Assembly: GCF_051401765.1 (NCBI RefSeq)
Contig: NC_135071.1
Coordinates: 14,548,961 to 14,612,960, forward strand
DNA from: Calliopsis andreniformis
Lineage: Eukaryota > Arthropoda > Insecta > Hymenoptera > Andrenidae
Reading direction: 5' to 3'
DNA length: 64,000 bases
Below are positions 11,751 to 24,974 of the stretch, in pieces. The position numbers were made by a program, and so were the translations under genes. Below the pieces are notes generated by a model that worked only from the letters and a program-made list of their open reading frames with translations, had not been told where the DNA came from and did not search any database. The first letter of the stretch is position 1. Each line of letters opens with the position of its first letter.

Positions 11751-13271
11751 CTATCGAGAACTGCTTGAACTCGATCTTGTGTAGCGACGGTGTCGATGTC
11801 GTGGGTTGTTCGGGGGACTTCGTGATCGAGTTCTTGGTCTGCGTCTTGGTGGTCGTGGACTTCTACGACGATTAATCGGCGGTGAACGTCTACGATAGCG
11901 CGGTGGAGTATTTCTACCACCTCCTCCCCATCGTGGCACCAATCTTCTTCCCATTAAGGGTGACATTCTTCGCATAGGTAATGGACGTGGTTTTGGTAAT
12001 AATACTGGGGCAGCAGTAATTTCTTGACCATCTATCTGACCTGTAGAACACAAAAAAAATATTTAATTAATCGAAGCAGGAATCAGCATCTACTAATTAA
12101 AAGATCTTCAAACCGACTTACCACCATCCATATGTTTCATTGCATTTTCAGCTTCATCTGCCGTTTCAAACTCTACGTATGCGAACCCTCGGCCCTGATT
12201 AGGATGAAGCTTATCCATGGCAAAGTCAACCATCTTTATTTGACCATATGTAGAGAAAATTTCCATAATATGTTCTTTAGTAACATTACGTGTAAGATGT
12301 CCAATATGGATTTTTGTTGGTCTAGGAATTGGTGATCTTTCTCTGCGTTTTCTACGTGGTGAGGGTGACCTGTAACAAGAGTACAACACAGTGAAGATGT
12401 TTGAGAAGAAAAAAGTTAATCTAGCCATATAATTTACGTAAGCAGAAGTGTACACTTAAATTTCAATAGAATTAAAGGTTTATATTGGAATTCTCATGTA
12501 ATAGTTCAAGATGTTAGCAAAGAACCTAAGTCCAAACAGGTTTCAATAGGTTTGGATTACACTGAATCTCAAAATAATGAATAGTGGATCATTGGAATTG
12601 CAGTATAACGATTCTATTGAAATTTAAGCACACAGTGCTGCATATATATTTACCTAGAACGCCCCTTAGGTTTAGGCTTATCAATCACAGAATTACTACT
12701 CTTCTTTTTATCCTTTTCCCTGTCTCTGTCCCTATCCCTGTCCCTGTCCCTCTCCCTCTCCCTTTCCTTTTCTCTTTCCTTTTCCTTATTATCATGTCTA
12801 CGCGAAGCATCAACACTTTTACTTCTACTCCGTTTACGTCCCCTGTCTCTTGAACTTGCAGAGGAACTCCCCGAACTGCTAGAAGTACTGCTAGAACTGG
12901 AGCTAGATCTGGAGCTGCTTCCAGTGCTCGTAGATGACGACCCAGAACTACTGTCTGAAGAACTATCGAAACACAAACGAAGGAAAACTTGGTAATTGTA
13001 ATCTTAAGCTTAATCATCAGTTTCGCATGAAACTGCTCTATCTCACCTACTGCCGCTGCTGGACGTAGAGGCAGCACGCTTTTTCCTTTCTCTCTCTCTG
13101 CCTCTCTCCCTCTTGTTTTCTTTATCCGTGGCCTCAGAATCGCTCTTGCCAGTGCTATCCTTCCGACTGCGTGCCCTATGCTCATATGAAAACACTCGGT
13201 TATGACAAGGTTACCACTGCCTAGAGGAACCATCAACGAAACAATGGTCAGACAATTTGCATTACTTACAT
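11751..13271 (-). CDS. RnpS1: RNA-binding protein with serine-rich domain 1 (RNPS1)
   Basis: RNPS1 is a nuclear splicing activator and a peripheral component of the exon junction complex (ASAP/PSAP). Minus-strand exons are 13271-13270, 13175-13047, 12962-12654, 12369-12122 and 12040-11751 (TAG), giving 325 residues against 305 in human. The order is a Ser-rich and Lys/Arg/Asp/Glu-rich N-terminal region (about 1-160), one RRM (about 166-243) with RNP2 IHIGHL and RNP1 GRGFAYVEF, the highly conserved MDGGQIDGQEITA segment, and a C-terminal Arg/Pro/Ser-rich tail ending in poly-Ser-Arg. The start codon appears to be split by an intron: AT at 13271-13270, G at 13175. The intron inside the GGQ motif has phase 1. 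The tail-to-tail neighbour is tay. Confidence 0.93.
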
Positions 13272-16200
13272 TATAGAATGGAGTCCGTTCTCAGATTATA
13301 GGCGTGGTTTTTCACTCTGTAAACCGAAAGAAAAACTTTGTTGAACGCTGTGCATACGCCAATAATGGCGGACGGTGCCGCTAAAGAATTGTCGCTTGCA
13401 ACGAGTCACGTTCGCGCTGTTAGTCACTTATCAATCGAAGCCGCACGTGAACAGTGTCCAGCAGTAGCGATTAAAAGCTTTTATTTCATAGTCGACTTCA
13501 TAATAAAATAACATACGCAGTTTACAAAGACGCACGAAACAAAATTACTGATAAAGTGACGCGGCGCTCGCGTCGCTATTCCCGCCGGGTTAGAGTCATT
13601 TCGTGCGGTCGTAAATCAGAGAAAATCTAATCGTTGTGCTGAATGTTAAATAGCTAGTCAAGAAAATATCGCGTTGATTATAGGAACCGTGTCATTAAAC
13701 TAATTTCCTCTTTGCTTTCGATAGTTTTGTAATACTTCTTTTAAAATAGCGCGTCCCATGAATCTAGATCTTATCAGGTGGTACGCGAGATTTAAATAAA
13801 CTCTGAAATATAGCAATAATTTTGATGAAGTTGAGAGCAGTTACTAGCGTTGCACATGTTGAATGATTTGTTAAGTAATTAATAAACCTGTGTTTATAAG
13901 TGTATCCAGTATTTGTATTCCGTAATATTTGTTTTAGTGCCGTAATTAGATGAAGAATTATTAACTTTTGTTTATAATTACGTTGTTTAACGTAATATTC
14001 ACGACTACGTATTGGCTGCAAAGTGAAGTGGTCCATAGATCTTGATGGATCTGATGAAGTGTGTTCAGGTATGTTAATATCTCTTTTAGGAACACTGGAA
14101 TAAATTTCGCGCGATTTTTGAAATGAGATTTCCTAATGCAAATTTTATTCAGTATTTAGTAGAGGAAATAAAACTATAGATAGTGAGGAACACGCCTCGG
14201 TACTAGCTATTCGTTTCGGTCTTAACATAAAATAGTGGGATATAAAAGAAGTTAAAAGTATAGAAAATATAACTCCAAAAGACTGCTAGTTTAATAACGA
14301 ATTTATTAGAACAAAATCGGTGCACAAACTTAAGAAAATTTCAGTTCTAAAACCATTAATATCCTTCGCAAAATGAAGAACTGGAATGCAGTCAGAACAC
14401 AAGCAGTTTATATTTCACGAGTTTTATTCTTGTAAATTGCTGCAGCGATACGTAAGTACCGAAATGTATATGTATGTACATTTAAGTGATAATAACGAAT
14501 AATATTTATGTACAATTACACCGAATTATAAACACTAAACATTCGTCACACCTTACACGGTAATTCCCTAAAACCAATTCGTTTCAATGTTGTACCGGTT
14601 CTTTGTTTCTCTTTCCTTTCGGTCATCATCAGTGCTTCTATCGTGGAAAACTAAGCTTCTCGAAGAATGGAGTATGGAGAATCGTGCGTTTTCGTATCTC
14701 GTTTGGCACAGTTCGTTACAAAGGAGGAAAGAAAGTATACGTGTAACTGAGAGACAAACGGTAGCGCCAACGTTGGAAGAAATATCATTTAATGATCGCA
14801 GCGTATCCTTGCTCTTGATCATCCAAATATACCTGTTGGATTAGCTTGGAAATATTCGATGTTCGATAAAGCCATCTAGCTGAACGATATGTACTATGTA
14901 ACAATGTAATAATTCGATTATCAATCGGGTCATAAGGTGAATGGACACGTAAATGTATATCGCAATTACATTACGCGCACACGGTTCCGCAATTATTCGT
15001 TAAGCTTGCATAAACTGGTAATATTGGTCGCGCATACAAATACATGATACAAAAACGGGCATGCAATCTTCGAAAGCGGGGTATATTACAAACTTAATAG
15101 TAAACGTAGTTATACCAATAAATTTTTATGCAATGTATATATTACAAAATTGTATTCCCCATTTCATTCTTTAGCTTCTAATTGTTAACAAAGTCCGTTG
15201 CTCGTGTGTGGTTTTTGTTTCTTTCTCTTGTTTGCATTTTTTCTCTTTTTTTCTTTTATATTAACGAGTGAGTCATTCATCGCTGTAAACATTCGAAACA
15301 CTGGTCTGATATTTTTTTTCCACTTTTTTTTCGGTTTTCTCAACTAATACATTAAGATTCTGTTGGTATACATCCACTCGCACACGCACTCCTTTCCGCG
15401 TACTTCTTTTAAATATATACTGTTCTTTTACTCATAGAAATGAATCGACCGTTATTGGTGGTCACATCGATAAAATCATCATTCATAACAAACAATTGAA
15501 ATTATAAAGTCTTATATTTTATTATTTACGTATAAATATCGTTAAATATGTATATTAAAAATTTGCTACACGTGTTTCACGATTATTTTACACAGAATTC
15601 GTTAAGTTCTATCCTTGACGATAATGACTTAAATCGATTAAGTAACTTCATTAATTGGACACGAACTCTTCTCGCATCAAACGAAGATAGGAGACTATGT
15701 ATACTGGCGTGGCTCGACTTCAATCTCCCTTCCCTTTCTCTCGCGTTCCTCTCGCTCGCGTCCTGTTACGAAAACAGAGAAAAAGAAGGCGGGATCGTGA
15801 TCAGAGTCGAGCCTCGAAATGCACGCAATTAATAATCCCTATGCTCTTTTGTTACATGTCAAATGAAATGCGTACGACAAAGAAGAGAAAAGCGAAGGAG
15901 AAACGGGAATTCGACCCAACGCCTCGCCTCTAGAAATTGAGTCACCACGTCACGGTATAAAAATCTAAACTGACCTTATACTGTGTGTGTATATGTATGT
16001 GTATCTGTCTGTAAGTGTGTGTACTAAAAAATAGAATCGTTCACGCCGAGCATGACAGGCCCGATCCGTCAAGAATAACAGCTTCGCTCGGCGTTTTATC
16101 TCTACACGTTCGGATTTACTTTCGTGCTGACGGTCTCGTGACTCGATTACTTCGATCGTCAATCGGTCCGAACGCCTCTTATACAAACGAACATCATTTC

Positions 16201-16549
16201 CTCTGTCATGGGTGGAAGGAATACATCAAAGCTACAGAAACCGCGGCCATTAAATTCAGTGTACTTTCTAAATAGTAGGACATCGAAAGTCCTGGCCACA
16301 CCAAAGTGGACAGGTATTTTACACTGTGTAAACAACGAGAAACGTTCAACCGCTCGTGCCTTCAAGGACACTACCCTCCACTCGAGTATCTGACCATCCC
16401 ATTATATTCCTTCTACCCAGGATATACTAAATCTAATTTACTTCGTTTTAAACAACGACTAAACCGAAACAAGTATTGCTAATGTAACACGAGATAGGCA
16501 GTCTTGCTTCGACGGTAAGACTGCGTCGAAATTAAACTCTCGAGGCTGC

Positions 16550-16726
16550 CACCCCTGGCAAGTTTTCGACCAGACGCAGTAATACAAAGTTATTTAAAAA
16601 TATTGTAGTTTCTTAAATGTAAAATCTAATATTCTCGTACGATAGTATTTTACGTTTCAGAAGCTACAATATTTTTAAATAACTTCGTATTGCCGCGTTT
16701 GGTCGAAAACTTTTTGCCTGGGGTTG
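16550..16726. mobile_element. Perfectly folding MITE-like palindrome
   Basis: Two arms of about 75-80 bases each, with only scattered mismatches, form a near-complete palindrome around a loop near 16630-16640. The shared arm begins with an ACCCC(T/A)GGCA end, then an AGTTTTCGACCA segment, then GTTATTTAAAAATATTGTAG. The whole sequence of 177 bases would fold into one long hairpin. It has no coding capacity. Confidence 0.75.
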
Positions 16727-17075
16727 TATTTCCATGAGTTCAACGCGAAATGAAACCTAAATACATTCCCCTTGTGTTAGTAGCTCGTAAATGGAAAATA
16801 ACTGGATACCGGTATCCATTTCCCCGAAGATTCCCGTTACAATTCCAGTGGACATTCAATAACAATAGCAGATCGATATCCTAAGTGTCTTCGGTGGAAA
16901 CGATCGGTTACATTTGAACGTTATCGCGGCGTAGCATTAATAGACGGCGGGATCGGCATTTGGACCGGAAGAACTGTATACGACACCACGACCCGAATAT
17001 CGACCCTTTCGATGCTGAAACTCAGACTCTGAACGCACCCTGTGCGCGGGGATCTATTCAATTGCACCGATCGGT

Positions 17076-17617
17076 TACAGGGTGGGCCAAAAGTTACGAA
17101 AGGGTTTCAATATGTGGTAACTCCTTTAGTGTTTTAAATTTATGAAAATCTGGACTTGTTAGGTCTGAGGAACGTGATGACAGCTCATGCAGCTGAGCCT
17201 AGAGATTTTTTCCTATGAAGCTATCTCAAAGAAAAAATATATGTTAACAAGTTTCAAACATCTCAAACGATATTTGAGCTGAAATCAGAGCACTGGCACC
17301 TGAGACACTAAGAGGTGTCATGGAAAATGTCTCAGAAATAGCATGCTTACACAGGGTGAGCCTCTTGCTTGGAGACTCAAAGACAGTGCCACCACAGAAT
17401 AAAGTCCCACTACTATGTTCTTCTGAAAGTACAACTTTTGAGTACTCAAGCTAGACAATCACTCCATATAATACAGAAAACAAACACCAGTTTTCAAACT
17501 TAATTTCTCATAAACAATGTAAATTGATTTCCTAAGTATTCTATAACATTATGAAACAAACACTAAAGGAGTTATTGCCCACTGAGACCCCTTTGGTGAC
17601 TTTCAATCTGCTCTGTA
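17076..17617. mobile_element. DNA-transposon derivative with about 55-base terminal inverted repeats
   Basis: The left end is TACAGGGTGGGCCAAAAGTT and the right end is the complement of TACAGAGCAGATTGAAAGTC. The arms remain alignable for about 55 bases and share the inner block TAACTCCTTTAGTGTTT exactly. The 542-base interior has no open frame that I recognise. TA borders fit a Tc1/mariner-type element. Confidence 0.65.
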
Positions 17618-17821
17618 TAAACGCATATAATCAGAGCGTTCAGAGCACCCAAAGGGTCAACTAATATCGTCTGACAGTAGAATCAGTTAGCTGCCCTGGC
17701 ACGCTCAGATACTCGACTCAGAAGGATATCTGGCGAGCGGCACGCGTTCTATCCTCCTCGCTGGCAATTCTCGTACGTACTCCGTCCAGCCGCAGGATGG
17801 TGCGGGGACCTTGAAGCTGGG

Positions 17822-20800
17822 CTATACAGAGATCTCATAGTTCATATCATAGACACTGGCGCGGTCGGGAGTCGGCGTGGTCGGCCGTTGCGATCTGTTG
17901 TCGTTAGGCGCTGACACCATCTCCATGGAGTCCGTCATTTCCAGGGCTCTGACAAAGGACATCGGTCTGCGTCGCGCATCGCCAGAGGTGGGCGTGGTGG
18001 GCGTCGCCATGGTGGCTTTTCTCTTCACCTGAGGCGACTGGTGAGGCGGGAAGACGGGCACCCCGCCTCTCATCGCTGGATGGTACGTCGCCCTGGGCGC
18101 GTTGGCGTACAATTGTTGCGTAGGACTCGTTGGATTCGAGCGGTAGTAATCGTACGGCGGCGGGGGTCTTTGGGAGGGCGACTGATGCGTCGTCGTCGCG
18201 TTCGACGTGCCCTGGGGGGCAGGATAGCTGCCTGGTGAATTGTCCTTCCACATGTAGACACCGCGCTGGGGAGAACCGGCCAGCTCTCGGATGTTGTCGA
18301 CGGTGTTGTTGGTTCTCGAGTACGAGTGGTCGGTGCCCTGGCGCACCAGCTCGCTCTCGGAGAGGAAACGACGCTGGGGACTGTAGCCTGTCACTACAGC
18401 ACCGCTGCCAGCGCCACCGCCGGCGTTGTTCCCTTGCTGTACATCGTAGTAAGCTGGCGCGTCGTTCACTCCTATAAAATCTGGCCGACGAACCTGCGTC
18501 GGCGTACCTGGGTTTGATCTGTAACAGAGACAGGTCACTCCGGCATTCGTACTTTCGAATGGGCACACTTAGAGAAGTATCTCAATAATTGACAAATGCG
18601 CACGGGTACAGTGAACCAAGATGAATTATGCGAGAGTGCTGAGCAACTGTAGCCATACAAATACGGCTCTGGCGAGACATACAGGAGAAAGAGAGAACAG
18701 CGCATCATTCCTGTTATAAAATTAGCATCTAGTCAAGGAAACGTAAAAAGATAGCGAAAAACCTAGGAAATACATATGTGGACGTTTATACTTGCGTGTT
18801 GGTCGACTGATACATGTGTAAATATACGTGTACATGCGTGGGCATGTATACGTATATGGATTCGAGTATGTATACTTCGCTCGTAAACGCAGGATGTTAA
18901 GGAAAAAGGGTTCGAGATTTACAAAGCGTGTAACACTTGCTAAACTGAATAAAAAGTGCTTGGTCTCTACAGCTGGAAAAAATGAATTCTGCTAGTTTCG
19001 AACTGATTCTCTACGTTTTTCACCATCTTTATGCATGCTTCGTATCATAATGTTGTAAAACTATGTTATTAAAGGAACTGAGAATTTCCTTCTCTCTTTT
19101 ACTCAGTTTAGTGAGTACTAAATACTCTCTAAGTTCTAAACCCTTTTTTTTAACAACCTGTATACATAGAAATGTATGTATAAATATATGCAAGAAAGCA
19201 TAACTTTAAACTACGATATGTCCTCGTAGGATGAAGTTCGTGTTTACCTGCAGTAGGTTGCAACATGATGGTAGAAAGCAGCTCCTTGCAGTTACCACCC
19301 CCTGCAGTGGGACACAAACTTATCTATATACCATATATCTTGTAATATGTACATGCAGAGAGACTAAATCTCTACGATATTAACGTGATCTACAACGCCC
19401 AACGTTCTTTGTTTCTTTCTTTTTTTGTCTGATTTCTTTTTCTTTTATTACACGACCCTTCGTCATTCAGAAGGCGAGAATAGTGGTGATAGAAACAGGA
19501 AAAAAAGAATAAGAGCAAGAGTGAGGTGTTCGTAAGTGAGGGACAAGGAATCTGAAGTAACAGGCTTTACATCATATTGAGAGGTAGCAAACAGGAACAT
19601 TAAAAGAAGGAAATCAAGTTCACTTTGTATTGGTAGCGTGCTCAAAGAAATGCAATGTAACTATTACTAGTGTGGCGCTTCCCTCTTGCTCTCTACATTA
19701 ATATCATTTTGTGCAATGTGAAAACGCCGCGGAATATATATATATATCTGTATATATATGCACACACACGTATATATATATACACAGAGTATTAACAAAA
19801 ATATGGGACACTTTCACGGGATAGGTTGCAGACATCAAAATAAGGATAAAAAGTTCATATACACATATGTCCGACAACGCTTAGTTTTTTAGTTATACTC
19901 TAATTTGTATCGTCTAAAATACTATCTCGGAACATGTACGAAATAACAAAAATGGATCATTTTTGGAAGGTAGGCTCTAGACACGAAAACAACGAGAGAA
20001 GTTCAGATGCACATGTGCCCGAAAACGTTTAGCTTTCTTAATTATACACCATTTTATACAAGGTATCTCTGCAATGGTGGTACAACCTGACAGAGGGTGA
20101 TTCCAGATAAAATAGTGTATAATTAAAAAAACTATATTATACTATGTGTACTCGTCGAAAAGAAGTATATCCAGAAATTGAATATTCTGTACGTATCTTA
20201 AGTGTCCACGGTATATATCAGATATTTTAGTATCTTTCTTATCGTAAAAAAATGTTATATCGAGTGTACTTTACTGTATTACTTTTTATAAAATGCCAGA
20301 GGCGAGTATACCTGCGAATAGGACTGGAAATGGCAAGTGGAGTAGGTACTCCAATTGCTTTAATCCGTTGTGTGGTTGGACTAGCACCCCCTTGGCCTTG
20401 ACCTCTCTGGGAAGCTGTGGTAGGTGATCCGCTTGTTTCTGGCGATAATGGGTCAGGCGTATGGCTTCTGGAGCCATTCATTCCCCTATAGGTATCGACA
20501 ACGTACCTTATGTATATTAGAAAAATCATTAGCAACTGGAACACCATTTTTCCTATTGTTTATTTTACCTTGGCCTCGGATGAGGATTGCCTCTTGTGTA
20601 TTGCATTGGAAGGCGGTGCTGAGACGGCGGAGGGTGCCTGGGAGACTCATTGTTCTCCACAGGTGGCAGGAAGAAATTACTTTTGGAACCGTGTCTTTGT
20701 AGTGGGGGCGTTGGTTCGCAATCCGCTGACTGAGACGCAGTGGGTTCCATATCCGTATCCGAGCCATCTCGTCCAGGAGATAACTAGAAAGAACGATGTC

Positions 20801-22862
20801 CCTTATATTAACCTTTCTACAACAGCGTACTAATATTTGTCATTAGATTGTTGTAACTGCTACTTGTATGTATAACGCACACTTCTTGGGGATGCTGATG
20901 TTTAACCAGGATAGATAAGGGACAGGGGATTGAACAGAACAAGGCTGCATCTTTCCAGTATTATAAACGAGGTATTACAGATAGGAAGAATCACTGCTTG
21001 AAATTGAACTCTGAATAAACGAATTTTGGGTTCAATAAACGACACGAAATTTCTGAAATCGTGCAAAAAACGTCTCCTAAATGTACTACTGTGCACTAAC
21101 TTCTTTGCAATTTACGGTATATTCCTACTAAAGCTTTAAAGCACATAAAAGGTAGCCTAGTAGAAAGATGAATATTTGCAAAGTAGAGTGAATCACGCGG
21201 CTACGATAAAACAGTTACGTACAGATAATAAGCGTACACAAAAAAAAGCATCAAAGTCCTGCGAAGCATGCTAGAGAGGAAATGCTATTTACTTTTGTAC
21301 AATCTGCTCGTATGTAGTATCTGAAGTATCTAGCGAAATTGCACTAGCTCTTACCTTATTGTAAGCATTCGAACTGGCATTTCTAACACCATTGCTGCTA
21401 TCCATGTAGGTTTTTACCTGGTTCTCACTGCCTATAGTTGATATCTCAGATGTACAAGCTCCGCGTCGTTTTCCTGAATACCTTTCAGGCTTAATTAAAC
21501 TGAAATATCACAGTTTATTAATTGCTTGTTGACTTCGTTCATACTTACGAATTATAACAATTGTTCAATGCATTACCTGGGGTAGTGTGGTCCGCATTGC
21601 GTATAACAGCAATTGTGTAAGCAACCGCGGGAAAACGGATTATAGCCTCCATTAAATTTGCCCGTTACCTGTTCATTTGTCGTACGTCCTCTGGAAACAA
21701 GTACTATGTGAAAGCCAGTCAGTCCAAAGATTGGAATGATTAAGAGTATAACCACTCCCATGATCACAAGTCTATTTTAAATTTAAGGATAAGATCTGTA
21801 AAGTTTGTGACAGAAATGTTTCATTTGAAACTCATGTTAGAGTACACTACTAGTGTTACTAGTTTACGAAAAAAGGATACGCGACAATCGTGTTGACTTC
21901 GCCCAACTGTTGCTTGTGCTCCAATACAAAATATAGGCAAAGTCCAAATATACTGAGCATATGAAAACTGAGGGACAAGAGAAAACAAAAAAAGAATCTG
22001 TAGTTCCTCCTACCAATGCAATTGTTTACCCATGGGCAGTGATGATCAAATGTCTGAAAACATGAGAAAATCATAAAATCTCTGCAGCAAATATAAGGTG
22101 TTCCCTTTAACTGAAAATAGTGGAATATTTCGTGAAAGGCTGAAGGCATGAAAAATATATTTTCACAGAAATAACTTAATACAGAGGAGAACATTCTCTG
22201 GTTTAAGTCATTCTTCCTAGAGATATTCCTTCACTATTCTCACTTAAAGAAGACCCCCTATAAAATCTGCTTCCCACAAACCTCAATGCAATGATTGCAT
22301 ACGCTGCAATGGGAGCAGCGTGGAGGTCTATAGAACTTGCACGTAACACACCATTTCATACGTATAGTAATACCATTGATTTCTACATTTTTATATAATG
22401 GAGCACGAAAATCATCCTCTCTATCTTCGTCAGGAGGAGCTGCAAGCAAAGGTACCATCGATAAATGATCAACAACACAGACACTTTACGATACCCAAGC
22501 CAGACAAACACACATACCTTTCGGTATAACACCTGGGTCCATAAAAGTTGCTAGGGTGAAGTTTGTCAATACAAAAAATGTGATGACTCCTTGAAGCGCA
22601 GGTACCCACGTTCCCCATCGAAATACGTAATACTGGCAGCTGCAAAAACGAAGACAGTTTAGAGGTCTCGTAGTATCAACAAACCAGAGGAAAGGTTTTG
22701 ACGAGCGAAAAGAGTAGAAACGTTGCGGCCTCTCACGAGAGGCAGAGACAGACGTGCGTGCGGAACTTACGGGAAACAGAAGAAGAGTGTCGTGGTGCTT
22801 AGTAAGACTGTCCAGGCCAACGTGGCTGGTAGATACCTCGTCTTCACATCGCATTTCGGCAT
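17822..22862 (-). CDS. Zdhhc8: Palmitoyltransferase ZDHHC5/8 homologue
   Basis: The product is an S-acyltransferase that moves palmitate from acyl-CoA to cysteines of membrane proteins; ZDHHC5/8 act at the plasma membrane and synapses. Exons on the minus strand are 22862-22771, 22639-22518, 22439-22282, 22053-21881, 21771-21577, 21499-21355, 20783-20569, 20485-20312 and 18518-17822 (TAG), giving 656 residues. The N-terminus has two membrane segments (about 12-30 and 40-60) ending in [10 protein letters not shown]. The Cys-rich domain (about 90-140) contains [20 protein letters not shown] and the catalytic DHHC at 127-130. Two more membrane segments flank it on the C-terminal side, followed by the TTNE motif (212-215). 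A long Pro/Ser-rich cytoplasmic tail ends in NYEISV, the conserved PDZ-binding end of this subfamily. Exon 6 contains an internal GT after SEN-Q that could act as an alternative donor in the same phase. Confidence 0.93.
19735..19795. repeat. TA/CA microsatellite
   Basis: Runs of TA alternate with a short ACAC stretch inside the large intron before the last ZDHHC8 exon. A simple repeat with no other signal. Confidence 0.7.
19810..20060. repeat. Two diverged direct copies of a ~85-base unit
   Basis: Two segments about 149 bases apart (near 19820-19905 and 19968-20052) share the order GTTCA.AT.CACAT.TG.CCGA.AACG.TTAG followed by a TTATAC block. They read as diverged direct repeats inside the ZDHHC8 intron, probably a degenerate transposable element. 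No open frame is present. Confidence 0.5.
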
Positions 22863-24974
22863 TCTGCACGCTCCACTTCTCGTGGTCGACGATTAACGAA
22901 TTATTAATGGGTAAGATTTCTGCTAGCAGAAAACATGGCCGCGTCCATCGGCGCTGCTTATTTGCAAGTCGCGCGATCCGTATTTAGCTCGGGCTTCCAT
23001 TCTCGTTACCCTCGCACATCCGTGGCATCTCGATAATCGTTCACGTCTATTACGCGCGCGTCACTCCGGCAAAAACATCCGTAATGTGATTAATATTTAA
23101 GCGCTTTCTGCACGCACAATCCCGTGAACACACTACCTTGCTGTCACGCATGTACGTGTGTGTGACGTCCATACGTGCAAACAGCACACGTACGTGTGTA
23201 TATACATTGTCACGATGTCGAGCCGTGCCCCCCTCTACACGGGTGTTCCGCAATGCGATCTTAAAAGACTGCGCTCCGATTTTACGCTTTTCTGTCTATG
23301 GTCTTTCCTAGAAACGCGTTGCTCGACAGCTTAGCGTCGTTCTAGGCGATTTTTCGTTTTATTGGAACTTCACGTCCTTTGAGAAAATCTTAAGTATTCG
23401 ATTGTGTGCATACTAAGTAGAGAATTGCAAGGCGCAGAGTTGTTCTTAAATATATGTTTGCACGGTAGTTGTCTTATGGTAATTTAGCAATTAGATCGTG
23501 AATACTATGGATAGGATTTTTTGCTTTCGAAGCTTACTGAAATATGAGAACTATAGAAACGTAGTTCATGCTGAGGATATGTTGCTTGTTGTATGGAAAG
23601 GAATAACGTAGTGAATATGTTTTATTAATGAATATTTTAATTAAATAGATAACTAATAGTTACAAATTCTTTCTTCTAATATAGTTATAAAGAATGAGGT
23701 GTAGTCAGGAATAATTTTAAGTTGAGAAGGTGTTTAGATTAGAATATAGATGATTTTATTGAAGAAAATTGTTTATTTATTGTTATAAACATGTCTTTTA
23801 TTCAATTAATTCATTAAATTATACAAGTGATTTCTATTTGTTTATGCGTAGTTTTTGCACATGTGTAAACTTTTTTATGAGTGTGTGTGATTAGTAAAAT
23901 AGGAATTTATAATTTATTATTCAAGATAAAATTCAAACTAATTCAAACTAGTGTGAACGACGCTCTGGATATGTAAACATCAGCTAATTAGCAATAAGTA
24001 GTAATAATTAATCACGTGCTATTGTAAATGTAGGGAATTTTTGTCGTTAATTATTGGTATTGGTACTTCTGTTAATTAAAAATTGAATATGTGTTTACTT
24101 ATCCACTGACGAATTACGAAAGTAAAATAAGATAGTAAACAATATGTAAACCTTTAAACTTAAACCTTTTCCTTAGGTATAAAATAGACACAAAATCTAT
24201 AACACAATTTGTTTATGCTTATAGTTGAAATTTTAAAATACAAAGATCTTACAGTGGTCTTGTAATATATTTTGCAATGATATTGAGTAAAAATACTCGT
24301 TTATTTGTAATAAAAACATGCATTTAAACCATATAACCAAAACATGGACAATAAAATGCTTAGCCATCTAGCGGCGACACTTAGAAATTAACGTTCTCAT
24401 TGAAAACCATTCAAAATGTGAAATGTCCCTATGGTTTAAGCGGCAAAAAACAAATCGATCTTCTTGTTGTATTTGATATTAATTCAACTTCACACTATTG
24501 TGCGTGTTCACAATCATTTGTATACTCGTTCATTGATTCTTGTCTTCCAAATTTTTTAATTTATTTCTCCTAGTTTTAAGGTACGTATAATCATATTCAG
24601 TTTTCCCATTTAACAACTAAAAACAGATTTTGTCGTAATATTTTAACGTTAGTTTAGAAACCTTGAGTGTCACCTTGCAGTGACTTGCACTGTCACATAC
24701 GTACATACGTCAATCAGACGAAGTAGAAGAACTGATAAAAGTAGCGATTATCATACAATGATTTTCACAGTACCTTAATTATTATAGTTCAGTGAAACTC
24801 GATGAACTTATTTTACTTCAAAATTTGATGTTTATTCATTTAAAATCTGATGTTTTCATTTCATATAATATAACCTTCTTTCGATATTTACGATTGATGA
24901 TAAGATCGTATCTTTAAGGTAATTTATCGAATATATTTTATTTTAGGTTTATAATTTAATTTTTTATTACAAAA
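22863..24974. other. Head-to-head intergenic region, ZDHHC8 and RIOK3-like gene
   Basis: This 2.1-kb stretch separates two divergent start codons. The side near ZDHHC8 (22860-23350) is GC-richer and carries several ACGTAC/CACGTA motifs, fitting a promoter. The remainder is strongly AT-rich. A possible 5' untranslated exon of the plus-strand gene may end at a GTACGTA donor near 24580, with an acceptor TTTTAG at about 24947. I see no coding sequence. Confidence 0.4.

Larger units (their letters stand above)
13272..17821. other. Gene-free stretch between RNPS1 and ZDHHC8
   Basis: The part near 13300-13600 is GC-richer and should contain the RNPS1 promoter and 5' untranslated region. Below the ZDHHC8 stop at 17822 some of the sequence may be its 3' untranslated region. 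Between them I see no exon with family similarity. The region holds two inverted-repeat elements (16550-16726 and 17076-17617), annotated separately. Confidence 0.45.

Noticed and set aside
14568..14844. Overlapping open frames on both strands of 84-85 codons
   Set aside because: No splice context, no motif, and both strands are open equally, which is expected by chance.
19258..19315. Candidate small alternative exon of ZDHHC8 with CAG acceptor and GTAAAC donor
   Set aside because: Joined to the preceding exon in its phase it runs into TAA after three codons, so it would not encode a conserved segment; at most a poison exon.
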